The translations under genes were made by a program, and so were the position numbers. Positions 1 to 6,996 of a stretch of 11,104 nt of DNA are shown in pieces (positions within the stretch are counted from its first letter, which is position 1; every line of letters begins with the position of its first letter). The stretch spans positions 1 through 11,104 of the forward strand of contig JAKLQB010000367.1 in assembly GCA_022013615.1 (NCBI GenBank). The letters run 5' to 3'. Below the pieces are notes generated by a model. The model had not been told where the DNA came from. It ran no database searches and was given only the letters and a program-made list of their open reading frames with translations. The stretch comes from Desulfobacterales bacterium. GTDB lineage: Bacteria; Desulfobacterota; DSM-4660; Desulfatiglandales; Desulfatiglandaceae.

Positions 1-113
1 ATTTGAGCTTCACGAAAGTTCTGCCTCAGGCAATGAAACGTGGGAGTCGCCATTACAACATCACCGACCCAATTGGGGCAATAGACCAGAAGTGTTTTAG
101 GTTTTGGTTGCAT
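1..113 (-). CDS. waaF: Heptosyltransferase (WaaF-like), N-terminal fragment, cut by window edge
   Basis: The minus strand from an ATG at 113 reads open to the window edge (37 complete codons). The product begins MQPKPKTLLVYCPNWVGDVV and continues MATPTFHCLRQNF. The pattern 'PNWVGD(A/V)VMATP' is the N-terminal signature of ADP-heptose:LPS heptosyltransferase II, a GT9 (GT-B fold) enzyme that adds the second heptose of the inner core at the cytoplasmic face. The ATG lies inside the end of the upstream GT9 gene (stop at 97-99), a 17-nt overlap, so the two are probably translated from one mRNA. Only the first part of the N-terminal domain is present, so length and catalytic residues cannot be checked. 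Family assignment is good. The exact heptose position is inferred from the motif. Confidence 0.8.
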   Translation of the reverse strand, partial: MQPKPKTLLVYCPNWVGDVVMATPTFHCLRQNFREAQ

Positions 114-1176
114 AGGGTGGTTCCCAACTTCTACCACGCATCTCAAGTGCTTCCGAAAGCTTTTCCTTCACTTTTTCAACACTGATTTTTCGCATACAGA
201 TCCTGTCAAGGCCAGGGCATTGCTTCTTATAGCAGGGTGCGCAGTCTACGCTGGATTGGACCACAAGGTTCTCACTTCCATAGGGTGCGGTTCGCCTCGG
301 GGATGTTGGGCCGAAAAGTGACACATACGGAGTCCCCACTGCGGCCGCAACATGAGACGGTCCCGAATCGGGTCCAACAGCAACCGCAACCGACTTAAGT
401 ACAGCGGCAAGTTCAAGAAGAGATGTGTTGCCAACCAGGTTGATCAATCCCGGGGCACTGAGCTTTCTCACAAGTTGGAGAGCGGATGTCACCTGAGAAC
501 CATCACCAAGAAGCACTACCTGCATCTTTTCAGAATAAAGCAAATCTTTCAATAACCCATAATACCCTTCAAAAAACCAGTCCTTTGACTCCCAGGAGGA
601 CCCAATCACAACAGCAATAATGGGATCTTTTACGCCAGAAATGATATCTGGTGCATTCGGCCTTAAATCGAGCGAGGCAAGTCCAAAATCCAGCGAATCG
701 GGGGCAGGCAGTCCAAGGTATTCTGTAAACTTCAGGTAATGGCGCAATTTCGGCAATTCATCACTGAAGTACTCAATTCTTTCATTGTTGAAAAGCCAGT
801 TAACCTCCTTTGCATTGCGTTGATTGAAACCAACCCTTCTTTTCGCCCCTGAAAGCCAGGAGAAAAAACCGCTTTTAAAATGGCGCTGAAGGTCGAGGAC
901 AATATCAAAGTGTTCCTGGCCCAAAGCCTTATATAAATCCCATACCGCTAAAACCCCTTTTGGCCGGTTAAAGACAAGCACTTTATCAATCCGGGGATGA
1001 AGCTTCACCAGTTCAACCCACTTGGGCTCCACAAGCCACGTAATCCTGCTTTCCGACAGATTTTCTTTGATATGAGATACCAGGCAGAGGCCTCGCGCCA
1101 CATCCCCAAGAGACCCCATCAGAATGATCAAAATTGAAGAATCAGAAGGTGGTGTTTTTACAGAAGTCTCGGGCAT
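97..1176 (-). CDS. Glycosyltransferase family 9 (heptosyltransferase-like)
   Basis: GT9 enzyme of the heptosyltransferase family, which transfers ADP-heptose to the growing LPS inner core in the cytoplasm. Counting from a possible GTG at 1212 (371 aa), the glycine-rich acceptor-side motif GSLGDV is at 33-38, DLQRHFKSG at 107-115, and the donor-binding signature GPDSGPSHVAAAVGTP at 280-295 is followed by SLFGPTSP. A cysteine cluster (C324, C327, C332, C339, pattern CxxCxxxxC) sits near the C-terminus, as in many GT9 proteins. Length is normal for the family. Start choice: the GTG at 1212 lies inside the upstream kinase gene and has no ribosome site. I prefer the ATG at 1176 (359 aa), preceded by GAGATAGGT. 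A GTG at 1197 is also possible. Whether it is WaaC-like, WaaF-like or a third heptosyltransferase cannot be decided here. Confidence 0.88.
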   Translation of the reverse strand: MPETSVKTPPSDSSILIILMGSLGDVARGLCLVSHIKENLSESRITWLVEPKWVELVKLHPRIDKVLVFNRPKGVLAVWDLYKALGQEHFDIVLDLQRHFKSGFFSWLSGAKRRVGFNQRNAKEVNWLFNNERIEYFSDELPKLRHYLKFTEYLGLPAPDSLDFGLASLDLRPNAPDIISGVKDPIIAVVIGSSWESKDWFFEGYYGLLKDLLYSEKMQVVLLGDGSQVTSALQLVRKLSAPGLINLVGNTSLLELAAVLKSVAVAVGPDSGPSHVAAAVGTPYVSLFGPTSPRRTAPYGSENLVVQSSVDCAPCYKKQCPGLDRICMRKISVEKVKEKLSEALEMRGRSWEPPYATKT

Positions 1177-1189
1177 ACCTATCTCGTTA

Positions 1190-1888
1190 TCAATCACTCC
1201 GGAGCCCTGCACTCATCATTTCAGAGAGCATACCAGGCAACCGATGTTTGGTTACTGCACGTCGCCAACGCCTTAAATATTTATCTCGCAATTTATTCCT
1301 GTTTCCCCGTGAAAGAGAGCATTTGTCAAAATCGAGGATAAATACCCGGCCAGCGCTTTCCACCAGTACATTGCCAGGATGCAAATCGGCATGATGTATA
1401 TTATTCCTGATAAGAGTGGCCACCTGAATTAAGACCTCTTTCATTGCAATCCGAGCTTGCCCCTCATCTATACGACTGAGTTCGGCAAGTGTCTTCTGTT
1501 GGACAATCTCTCTCGTTACAAGCCAGGCCCTGTAAAATAAACTGCCCTGGTATGCATAAGCAATCGGTTCGGGGACATTTACCCCTAAACTCCCCACCTT
1601 CTGCAGCGCCTCATACTCAAGCTGGGAACGCGTTTTCCCCCACTTTACATAGCTTCGCTTTACTATATGCCGGATAATCCCACCACGGGTATAGTGCTTG
1701 ATCACAACCGATCCTATCCCTTCAAGTTGAGCAATCGTCACAGAGTTTCTTCCGCCAAGGGGCAAGTCAACAGCATTAGTGGGGGTATTAAAGAGTCGAA
1801 TGAGCTGGCCCATATATTGGTCAGTCAGATCCCATAATGAACCGAAATGATAAGAACCATATGTTTTTATTATCAGTCCCTTATACAT
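1190..1888 (-). CDS. Kdo kinase-like protein (KdkA/WaaP family)
   Basis: A 232-aa protein of the lipopolysaccharide kinase family (protein-kinase-like fold), most like 3-deoxy-D-manno-octulosonic acid kinase KdkA, which phosphorylates Kdo on lipid A using ATP. Visible elements: a GGRN loop at 45-48, the probable ATP lysine in VVIKHYTRGG (K64), a helix-C glutamate candidate in QLEYEAL (91-93), the catalytic loop HHADLHPGNVLV (H166, D168, N173) and the metal-binding motif ILDFDKC (D186). HADLHPGN instead of eukaryotic HRDLKPEN and DFDK instead of DFG are typical of KdkA/WaaP enzymes. All residues needed for activity seem present. The ATG at 1888 has only a distant purine-rich stretch (GAGGGAAAG, about 14 nt upstream). 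The stop lies just before the downstream GT9 start, indicating an operon. Kdo as substrate is inferred; a heptose is also possible. Confidence 0.82.
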   Translation of the reverse strand: MYKGLIIKTYGSYHFGSLWDLTDQYMGQLIRLFNTPTNAVDLPLGGRNSVTIAQLEGIGSVVIKHYTRGGIIRHIVKRSYVKWGKTRSQLEYEALQKVGSLGVNVPEPIAYAYQGSLFYRAWLVTREIVQQKTLAELSRIDEGQARIAMKEVLIQVATLIRNNIHHADLHPGNVLVESAGRVFILDFDKCSLSRGNRNKLRDKYLRRWRRAVTKHRLPGMLSEMMSAGLRSD

Positions 1889-1972
1889 GAAATATTCAGC
1901 TATCTTTCCCTCACATGTGTTATTTCAGCACAGGAAAGTATTTTTACCGAAACCCAAACTCCTGTTTAAAAT

Positions 1973-2000
1973 TCCATAAACTAATAATTGTGTTTTTCAA
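1973..2000 (-). promoter_or_regulatory. Weak candidate promoter for the kdkA-like run
   Basis: Read on the minus strand, TTGAAA (2000-1995) and TATGGA (1978-1973) are separated by 16 nt. They sit about 85 nt upstream of the kinase ATG in the right direction. The -35 is close to consensus, the -10 only partly. No better pair was found by eye for this transcription unit, so this is a tentative call. Confidence 0.28.
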
Positions 2001-2302
2001 TCCCGGCTCATACTAAAAGACCCTTTTTATACTCACAATCGCAAGAGTAGTAAAGAAAAAGCTGGATTAGATCACTGAAGTGCCAAATTTACAGATGAGC
2101 AATTTTTCCCAAGGCTTCAAGGAACCCATAGCAAAAGCATCCACCCTTTACCGAAAATGCCGTTACGGGCGCAAAGCTCAATGGTGTATATCACCTGTCC
2201 ATATAAATTCATTTCCCTTGTCCTCGAAGTGTATTTGTGCTATCAGAAAAAATGCCTTAAACAACATAGCATAGGGCAAAAAATAGTAAAAAGGCAAGTG
2301 AC

Positions 2303-2314
2303 ATTACTTGTAAT
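2303..2314. promoter_or_regulatory. Palindrome ATTACTTGTAAT, possible operator
   Basis: A perfect inverted repeat with 5-bp arms (ATTAC/GTAAT) and a 2-nt centre lies in the divergent intergenic interval, 200 nt upstream of the double-kinase gene. The size suits a dimeric repressor half-site pair, but no regulator is encoded nearby and a 12-bp palindrome in AT-rich DNA can arise by chance. Confidence 0.2.
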
Positions 2315-2514
2315 AGTAAGGAACATGCTAAAGGATTGGGAAATTTGTTCATACTCTAAGAGATTAGTATCTGGGGCGACTTGTAAGATATCGAGGGGAA
2401 CATCTAAAAAACTCCGCCCAGCTAAAACTTCCAAAAGGACAACAGCATCTGGATCAAGAAAAGACAGCACCTTTTACAACTACTACTCTGCGCCAGGAAC
2501 TTACCGGATATAGG

Positions 2515-3939
2515 GTGACTGCAAGCCGTTTTGCCGATTTTGCATTTGACTCCATGCTTGCTGGAGTCACTCAATGTAAGATAGTCAAATACAGTGACAA
2601 ACGGCAGGTATTTTACTTGCAGGCACCGTGCGGCGAATTCTTTCTTAAGCGCAGCCTATTGGTGAGAAGCAAAGACCGGCTGCGCCATCTCTTTTTTCCC
2701 CGCCGGCGATGGGCCGAATGGCGTAATCTCCACCAACTGCAGGCCGCCCGCATAGCGGCCGCCGTTCCGGTATCCAAAGGAGAAAAAAAAGGTGTTCACC
2801 TTGAGGGCTTCTTTTTGCTGACTCGAAAGGTGGACGGTAATCCCTTAACATACGATTCGTTGACCGTAGCTAAAAGACTTGGCCAATATGTGGCCTCTCT
2901 GCATTCCCGGGATGTCTATCACGCCGACTTACATCCTGGAAATATCATTATCAAAAGCAACGGCCAACCCTGTCTTATTGATGCGCAGGAAGTCTTCTTT
3001 TTGCCGTGGCTACCCCGCAGGCTGCGAGTTTATAACCTCGGAAAGCTCTATTTTCATATATACTCCAAACCCCATCCTGAAAGCTGGCCGGTGGAGTTCT
3101 TGGGTGGTTACAACGAAGCGGGCAAAAGACACCTAACCTTACATGAGCTTCTTAGGGCCGCCGACCGTCATCAGCATAGCCACTACCGTTCCCGAGCAAA
3201 GCGCTGCTGCAAGAACAGCACCGAGTTTGTCGTGGTCAAGGGAAAAGGGTTTCAAGGGTACAAAAGAAAAGATTTTCGCTGGGGACCGCAAGAGCTCCGC
3301 CAGGCTCTGCAAAAGGGAAGAATCGTCAAGCACCGGCGGGTTATCACTTTTAAGGACGTGTGTATTAAAATCCACCAAAGACAATTCTTTCACCGGGACC
3401 GCTGTCTGGCCAGCTGGAAAATGTCTCGAGCCATGGAGGTCCGCGGCATTCCCGTACCCCGGTCGTTGGGTTATTTTGCAATTGATGGCAACAGGTTTTT
3501 TCTTTCCGAATACCTGGCTAACAGCATGACATTAAATGATTATTTGTCTTCCCTTACATCCGAGCAAAAAAAACGCCGGGCGCTAAAAAAACTGGCCTCA
3601 TGGCTAAAAGAAATTCATGGTCACCACATTTGGCAGCGTGATTTCAAATCCAGTAACGTTCTGTGCCGAAATGATAATTATCAGATGGTAGACTTGGATG
3701 GGGTAAAAATCTGTCGCCACCTGCCTGAGAAAAACAGGATCGTCAATCTGGCCCAGTTAAATGCCTCTGTGAGCAATGCCATTGCGATCAGAGATCGATT
3801 GCGCTTTTATTACTATTATACGGCCGCGGAAAGGCCACCGCGACAGCAACGGCGAGCCATTTACCGAAAAGTGTGGGCAATCACCACAGGTAAGAATACA
3901 TCGGCTTATGGTCTGGATATCACCAAACTCCAGTTATGA
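2515..3939 (+). CDS. Tandem two-domain LPS kinase (WaaP/InaA-type) fusion protein
   Basis: A 474-aa protein made of two complete LPS-kinase-type domains. N-domain (about 1-235): ATP lysine in FFLKRS (K45), helix-C glutamate candidate in WAEWRNL (E68), catalytic loop HADLHPGN (H136, D138, N143), metal motif LIDAQEV (D156). C-domain (about 255-455): CIKIH (K285), EVRG (E308), catalytic loop QRDFKSSN (D376, K378, N381), metal motif VDLDG (D393). Both halves keep the Lys-Asp-Asn-Asp set, so neither looks dead. The link is a basic, Cys-containing stretch (RSRAKRCCKNSTEF) that ends the first domain. Single-domain family members are about 230-280 aa. These kinases phosphorylate inner-core sugars on the cytoplasmic side. 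It is transcribed away from the KdkA-like gene. The GTG at 2515 has a poor ribosome site (AGGAAC 17 nt upstream) and the frame is open further upstream, so the start is uncertain. Substrates are unknown; two different sugars or positions is inference. Confidence 0.85.
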   Translation: MTASRFADFAFDSMLAGVTQCKIVKYSDKRQVFYLQAPCGEFFLKRSLLVRSKDRLRHLFFPRRRWAEWRNLHQLQAARIAAAVPVSKGEKKGVHLEGFFLLTRKVDGNPLTYDSLTVAKRLGQYVASLHSRDVYHADLHPGNIIIKSNGQPCLIDAQEVFFLPWLPRRLRVYNLGKLYFHIYSKPHPESWPVEFLGGYNEAGKRHLTLHELLRAADRHQHSHYRSRAKRCCKNSTEFVVVKGKGFQGYKRKDFRWGPQELRQALQKGRIVKHRRVITFKDVCIKIHQRQFFHRDRCLASWKMSRAMEVRGIPVPRSLGYFAIDGNRFFLSEYLANSMTLNDYLSSLTSEQKKRRALKKLASWLKEIHGHHIWQRDFKSSNVLCRNDNYQMVDLDGVKICRHLPEKNRIVNLAQLNASVSNAIAIRDRLRFYYYYTAAERPPRQQRRAIYRKVWAITTGKNTSAYGLDITKLQL

Positions 3940-4036
3940 CCAGCCGCCCTTAGCTGGGTATAATACCAAATGCAAATGATGCCGATATGGATTGAGGCAT
4001 TAGCCGGGCCAAGAGAAGCCAACCACACAGTTTGGG

Positions 4037-5083
4037 CTAATTTGAAGTCAGCCCTCGATATACTTTATCATAAGATCCGGCCATCACGGAGATACTAAAT
4101 TTTTTTTTCACGAGAGTGTATGCCTGTGATATACAACTTTGACGCAGATCCTGATTATCCAACATCCGAAGCAAATCCTGGGCAACCTTGTGGGCATTTC
4201 CAACAGGGGACAATAATCCTGTTTGCTCACTCACAACGAGATCGGGTATTCCGCCCGTGGCGGTCGCGACAACAGGTATACGGTAGAAAAAAGCATCCAG
4301 TATGGCGCTGCCCAAACCCTCCGACTTGGAAGTAATCAAAAAAACGTCAAAAATCGGGTAATAGGAGTAAGGATCATTTTGGTAACCTTCAAAAACAATA
4401 TTATTGAGGCTGAGTTCTTTGGCTTTGGCCTCAAGTTTTTCTCGAAGAACGCCCTCTCCGAGTAAAACAAAGACCACATCACTGCGCTGTCTATTTACAA
4501 GGGCTGCCGCATCCAATAGCGTAAAATGGTCCTTACGATCTTCCAACGCCGCTACACATCCGACGATTTTGTGACCAGAAAACCTTTGTTTCAACTTATG
4601 GACCTTGGCGGGTTGGGCCTTGCTTACTAAACTAACCGCGCTGGGAATGACCGCAATATGGCCAGGATCAAATCCCCATTCAACCATGACCGATTTAATC
4701 TTTCCTGAGATTGCGATGAGATGATCGACTTGTTTGTATTTAAATCGAGTAAAGGCATGGTTGCTTGGCATATTATCAACGCGCCGCGTAAACACGAAGG
4801 GCTTGCCATGGAGGAATTTCCAAAATGCGGCAAGTTGGAGCCCCCGAACCTCATGGAGTTGTATAATGTCAAAATGCCGAAGGAAAGGGCCGTGAAGTAG
4901 AAAAGGTTTTTTGATGGTTTTTGGGCTAAAACCACATTTTAGCGCCCGCTGAACGAATAGATCGTTTTTGCGGGTCAGCAGGTGGTTTTCGTAGCCGAGA
5001 TCTCTGAGCCCCTCCATTAAGTAGAGAGTTTGCCTTTCACCGCCCCGCCAACCACGCTCCAGATTGATGTGCAAAATTCGCAT
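4037..5083 (-). CDS. Glycosyltransferase family 4 (GT-B)
   Basis: A 348-aa retaining-type GT4 enzyme with the usual two Rossmann-like halves. The N-terminal half starts MRILHINLERGWRGGERQ, with the GGERQ acceptor-side loop (14-18) typical of LPS and exopolysaccharide GT4 enzymes. The C-terminal half has the nucleotide-sugar site: VAALEDRKDH (177-186), LLGEG (207-211), EGYQNDPYSYY, then the family's E-x7-E region at 255-263 (SEGLGSAILDAF). Here the second acidic residue is Asp (E255-x7-D263), a conservative variation. No signal peptide or membrane helix, so it acts in the cytoplasm. It follows the WaaE-like GT2 gene by 4 nt (stop at 5088, ATG at 5083), so the two are co-transcribed. No clear ribosome site precedes it, suggesting coupling. 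It ends tail to tail with the double-kinase gene. Its sugar donor cannot be read from sequence. Confidence 0.85.
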   Translation of the reverse strand: MRILHINLERGWRGGERQTLYLMEGLRDLGYENHLLTRKNDLFVQRALKCGFSPKTIKKPFLLHGPFLRHFDIIQLHEVRGLQLAAFWKFLHGKPFVFTRRVDNMPSNHAFTRFKYKQVDHLIAISGKIKSVMVEWGFDPGHIAVIPSAVSLVSKAQPAKVHKLKQRFSGHKIVGCVAALEDRKDHFTLLDAAALVNRQRSDVVFVLLGEGVLREKLEAKAKELSLNNIVFEGYQNDPYSYYPIFDVFLITSKSEGLGSAILDAFFYRIPVVATATGGIPDLVVSEQTGLLSPVGNAHKVAQDLLRMLDNQDLRQSCISQAYTLVKKKFSISVMAGSYDKVYRGLTSN

Positions 5084-5087
5084 CGGA

Positions 5088-5867
5088 CTAAGGATTACAC
5101 CGATTTTCGTATGTGATTTGGGTTAATTTTGCCGCCATCACTAACTCAGCAAACGAGGACATCGCAGCAATTAAAAACCCGCGCCAACCATCAAGTATGC
5201 CTAAACGAAGCAGGTAATCCTTAAAGAACCGAAATGGTGGTCGAAATAACATCTGAAAAACCGGCGCAACCACTCCTCTCTCAAACTTATCTTCAGCCTT
5301 CCACGACGAATAGCGGTTGATTTTTGCCACCCAGGATGCCATGGAAGAGACGCTATGGTGATCAAGACGGCCCGTTAGTACTCCCGTATTTTTCAGTTTG
5401 ATCTCAGCATGGACACGCTTTTCCTGATAGCGCCCGAAGTCCCTACGAAATAAACGAAGCACGCTATCATGCCCCCACCCTGAGTACCTTACCCGTCTGC
5501 CCATGAGGTAATTATTGCGATTAATCCAGTACCCCTCTTTCTCTGGCCCTCGCTGCAAAAGATCTTGAATTTCATCGCGTAACGCCGGGGTGACGCGTTC
5601 ATCACAATCCATAATCAAGACCCACTCCCATTCCGCCTGAGGAATCGTCCAATTTTTCTGCGCGGCGGAATTGATATACTCGTGCTGAAGAATTCGATCT
5701 GTATATTTCCTGGCAATATCCAGGGTGTGGTCCGTACTGAAAGAATCCACTACTAAGACCTCATCGGCCCACATCACGCTTTTCAGACAAGTCTCAATGT
5801 TTTTCTCCTCGTTATAGCAGGGAATAATAACTGTGAGCTTTTGATGCATACTGGTTTCAGCGCTCAT
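5088..5867 (-). CDS. waaE: WaaE/LgtF-like glycosyltransferase family 2
   Basis: A 259-aa inverting GT2 enzyme of the WaaE/KdtX/LgtF type, which in studied organisms adds a beta-1,4-glucose to the first heptose of the LPS inner core. Visible features: the N-terminal nucleotide-binding strand LTVIIPCYNEEKNIETCL (11-28), the subfamily signature VVDSFSTDHTLDIA (39-52), the DxD metal motif in MDCDERVTP (86-94), a WGHDSVLRLFRRD acceptor region (131-143) and the C-terminal amphipathic stretch GILDGWRGFLIAA (223-235), seen in this group and probably membrane-associating. Length matches the family. Start: the ATG at 5867 lacks a ribosome site. A second ATG at 5849 (residue 7) sits closer to the conserved domain and is an alternative. 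First gene after the 176-nt gap below the methyltransferase gene, and 4 nt upstream of GT4. The glucose specificity is family-based inference. Confidence 0.85.
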   Translation of the reverse strand: MSAETSMHQKLTVIIPCYNEEKNIETCLKSVMWADEVLVVDSFSTDHTLDIARKYTDRILQHEYINSAAQKNWTIPQAEWEWVLIMDCDERVTPALRDEIQDLLQRGPEKEGYWINRNNYLMGRRVRYSGWGHDSVLRLFRRDFGRYQEKRVHAEIKLKNTGVLTGRLDHHSVSSMASWVAKINRYSSWKAEDKFERGVVAPVFQMLFRPPFRFFKDYLLRLGILDGWRGFLIAAMSSFAELVMAAKLTQITYENRCNP

Positions 5868-6017
5868 AAACGGGTTTAGACTTTTTTTCTGTTATTGTGA
5901 TCGACCTACATCAGATCCCAGCAATTAAAGACAAATAAAAACATATTACGCCGCACTCATTCAGGTAAACAATCTTAACGTTCAGGCAAGTACACGTGTT
6001 ATCAAAGATTTCGATTC

Positions 6018-6045
6018 GTAACAGTTTAGCTGTTACTTCTTTTTT
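6018..6045 (+). terminator. Intrinsic terminator-like hairpin, plus-strand orientation
   Basis: GTAACAG (6018-6024), loop TTTAG, CTGTTAC (6030-6036) form a perfect 7-bp stem followed by TTCTTTTTT on the plus strand. The T-tract overlaps the stop codon of the minus-strand methyltransferase gene (6044-6046). On the minus strand the hairpin is followed by GAATCG, not by Ts, so it should stop plus-strand (antisense) transcripts better than the operon mRNA. It could still act as a 3'-end stabiliser for the methyltransferase message. Confidence 0.55.
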
Positions 6046-6826
6046 AATTTGTAGTTGGTTTACGTGCACTTATAATAAGTTTTCGCCCAAACAGAACAGA
6101 GCCACTCAATACCTCCGTTAATATCTTCCTCTGCAAGTCGGTTGGAACTTTGGATCGCTTCTCGCGAATAAACCTCCGGGTTGACCAACTGACAGGAATA
6201 AGGAGGAACGGTGTTAAAAGCATAGATCTCCATGAGTATCTGGTGGTATCTACACCGAGTACTTCAAGTCCTGCATGTGTGATGTAAAAACGGAGCTGAA
6301 ATAAGTTGATAAGAAACACATGGCCAAGGTAAATACCATTTTCGGCCGATGAATTCTGTGGAGGTTTTGCCATGTATGCCGCAGTTGAGACTATCATGGC
6401 TCGTCTCCGATGAGCATGACCGGTAAGAAGTAAGCCGAGACGTCCTTCAAGGTTAAGCAGATTGGGAGTCGTCACAATGAGGATGCCCCCTGGTTTCAGA
6501 ATTCTGTGAAATTCCTGAAGTAAAGCGATCTGATTATCGATGTGCTCTATTCCTTCCGAATGAAGGATTCCATCAAAGGAACAATCTTCATAAGGAAGAG
6601 CCTTCGTCATATCTACACGATCGCACTCAAACCCATCCCCGCTGCACTGCTCAGGGAAAAGATCGGCTGCCCGAACGTTGTAACCGGCCGCCGAAAGTTT
6701 GCGGCTGTTAACACCATCGCCCGAAGGCAGATCAAGGATTTGACCGGACAGGAAATAACATTGAAATCGCTCTGCAATATCATCGTGGATATGCGCGCTG
6801 CGCCTCAGTCGTTGAATCAGTCCCAT
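6044..6826 (-). CDS. Class I SAM-dependent methyltransferase (Methyltransf_11 type)
   Basis: A Rossmann-fold methyltransferase using S-adenosylmethionine. In numbering from an upstream ATG at 6940 (298 aa), motif I is ILDLPSGDGVNS (68-79), the ribose-binding acid is in RAADLFPEQ (D93), motif II/III is ALPYEDCSFDGILHSEGIEHI (split 114-123 and 124-134), and the strand after motif III is LKPGGILIVTTPN (148-160). All core residues are present. A hydrophobic stretch near the C-terminus (SMLLTPFLLIPVSW) may touch the membrane. Start: the ATG at 6940 has no ribosome site, and the first 38 residues look unlike the family. The ATG at 6826 (MGLIQRLRR, 260 aa) follows CAGGTAAAG and is preferred. It lies between two glycosyltransferase genes, so a sugar of the core or O-chain is the likely substrate, but the target is unknown. 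Confidence 0.8.
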   Translation of the reverse strand: MGLIQRLRRSAHIHDDIAERFQCYFLSGQILDLPSGDGVNSRKLSAAGYNVRAADLFPEQCSGDGFECDRVDMTKALPYEDCSFDGILHSEGIEHIDNQIALLQEFHRILKPGGILIVTTPNLLNLEGRLGLLLTGHAHRRRAMIVSTAAYMAKPPQNSSAENGIYLGHVFLINLFQLRFYITHAGLEVLGVDTTRYSWRSMLLTPFLLIPVSWSTRRFIREKRSKVPTDLQRKILTEVLSGSVLFGRKLIISARKPTTN

Positions 6827-6996
6827 CTTTACCTGCACCACTTTCTTTATGGAAATCAGAAGTCCATGGATAAAATTTTTATTTAACTGAATCGTTCCAC
6901 TGCTGTCAATTTCATTTTCAGCACAGAATAGTACTTCCATATGTTGCGAATGAAACTGAATTGGGTTCGTTTCTTATCATCTCCAGTATTACCGCC

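Larger units (their letters stand above)
1889..2514. other. 626-nt gene-free divergent interval
   Basis: The interval separates the minus-strand KdkA-like gene from the plus-strand double-kinase gene. It is visibly more AT-rich than the flanking genes. Short open frames on both strands have no recognisable protein character and no convincing ribosome sites. It contains an 8-bp palindrome CACATGTG at 1912-1919, a weak minus-strand promoter candidate at 1973-2000, and the palindrome ATTACTTGTAAT at 2303-2314. The frame of the downstream kinase gene stays open back to a TAG at 2365-2367, so part of 2368-2514 could be an N-terminal extension. It has no ATG, and its composition gives no positive sign of being coding. 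Confidence 0.6.

Noticed and set aside
352..555. Plus-strand open frames inside the GT9 and kinase genes
   Set aside because: Antisense to well-supported genes and without motifs; frame shadows.
1912..1919. CACATGTG palindrome near the kdkA-like start
   Set aside because: An 8-bp palindrome alone is expected by chance; no second site or regulator seen.
2178..2267. 29-codon minus-strand frame (MLFKAFFLIAQIHFEDKG...)
   Set aside because: Protein-like appearance but no ribosome site and too short to support from one sequence.
2157..2513. 118-codon plus-strand open frame before the double kinase
   Set aside because: No recognisable domain, low-quality composition, no ribosome site, and it ends at 2513 in a different frame from the kinase.
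3940..3957. Hairpin CCAGC/GCTGG just after the double-kinase stop
   Set aside because: Stem of only 5 bp and no T-tract on either strand, so not called a terminator. The 97-nt convergent gap therefore lacks a convincing terminator by eye.
3999..4041. Perfect 7-bp inverted repeat ATTAGCC/GGCTAAT overlapping the GT4 stop
   Set aside because: The loop is 29 nt and no T-run follows; likely chance or a weak structure.
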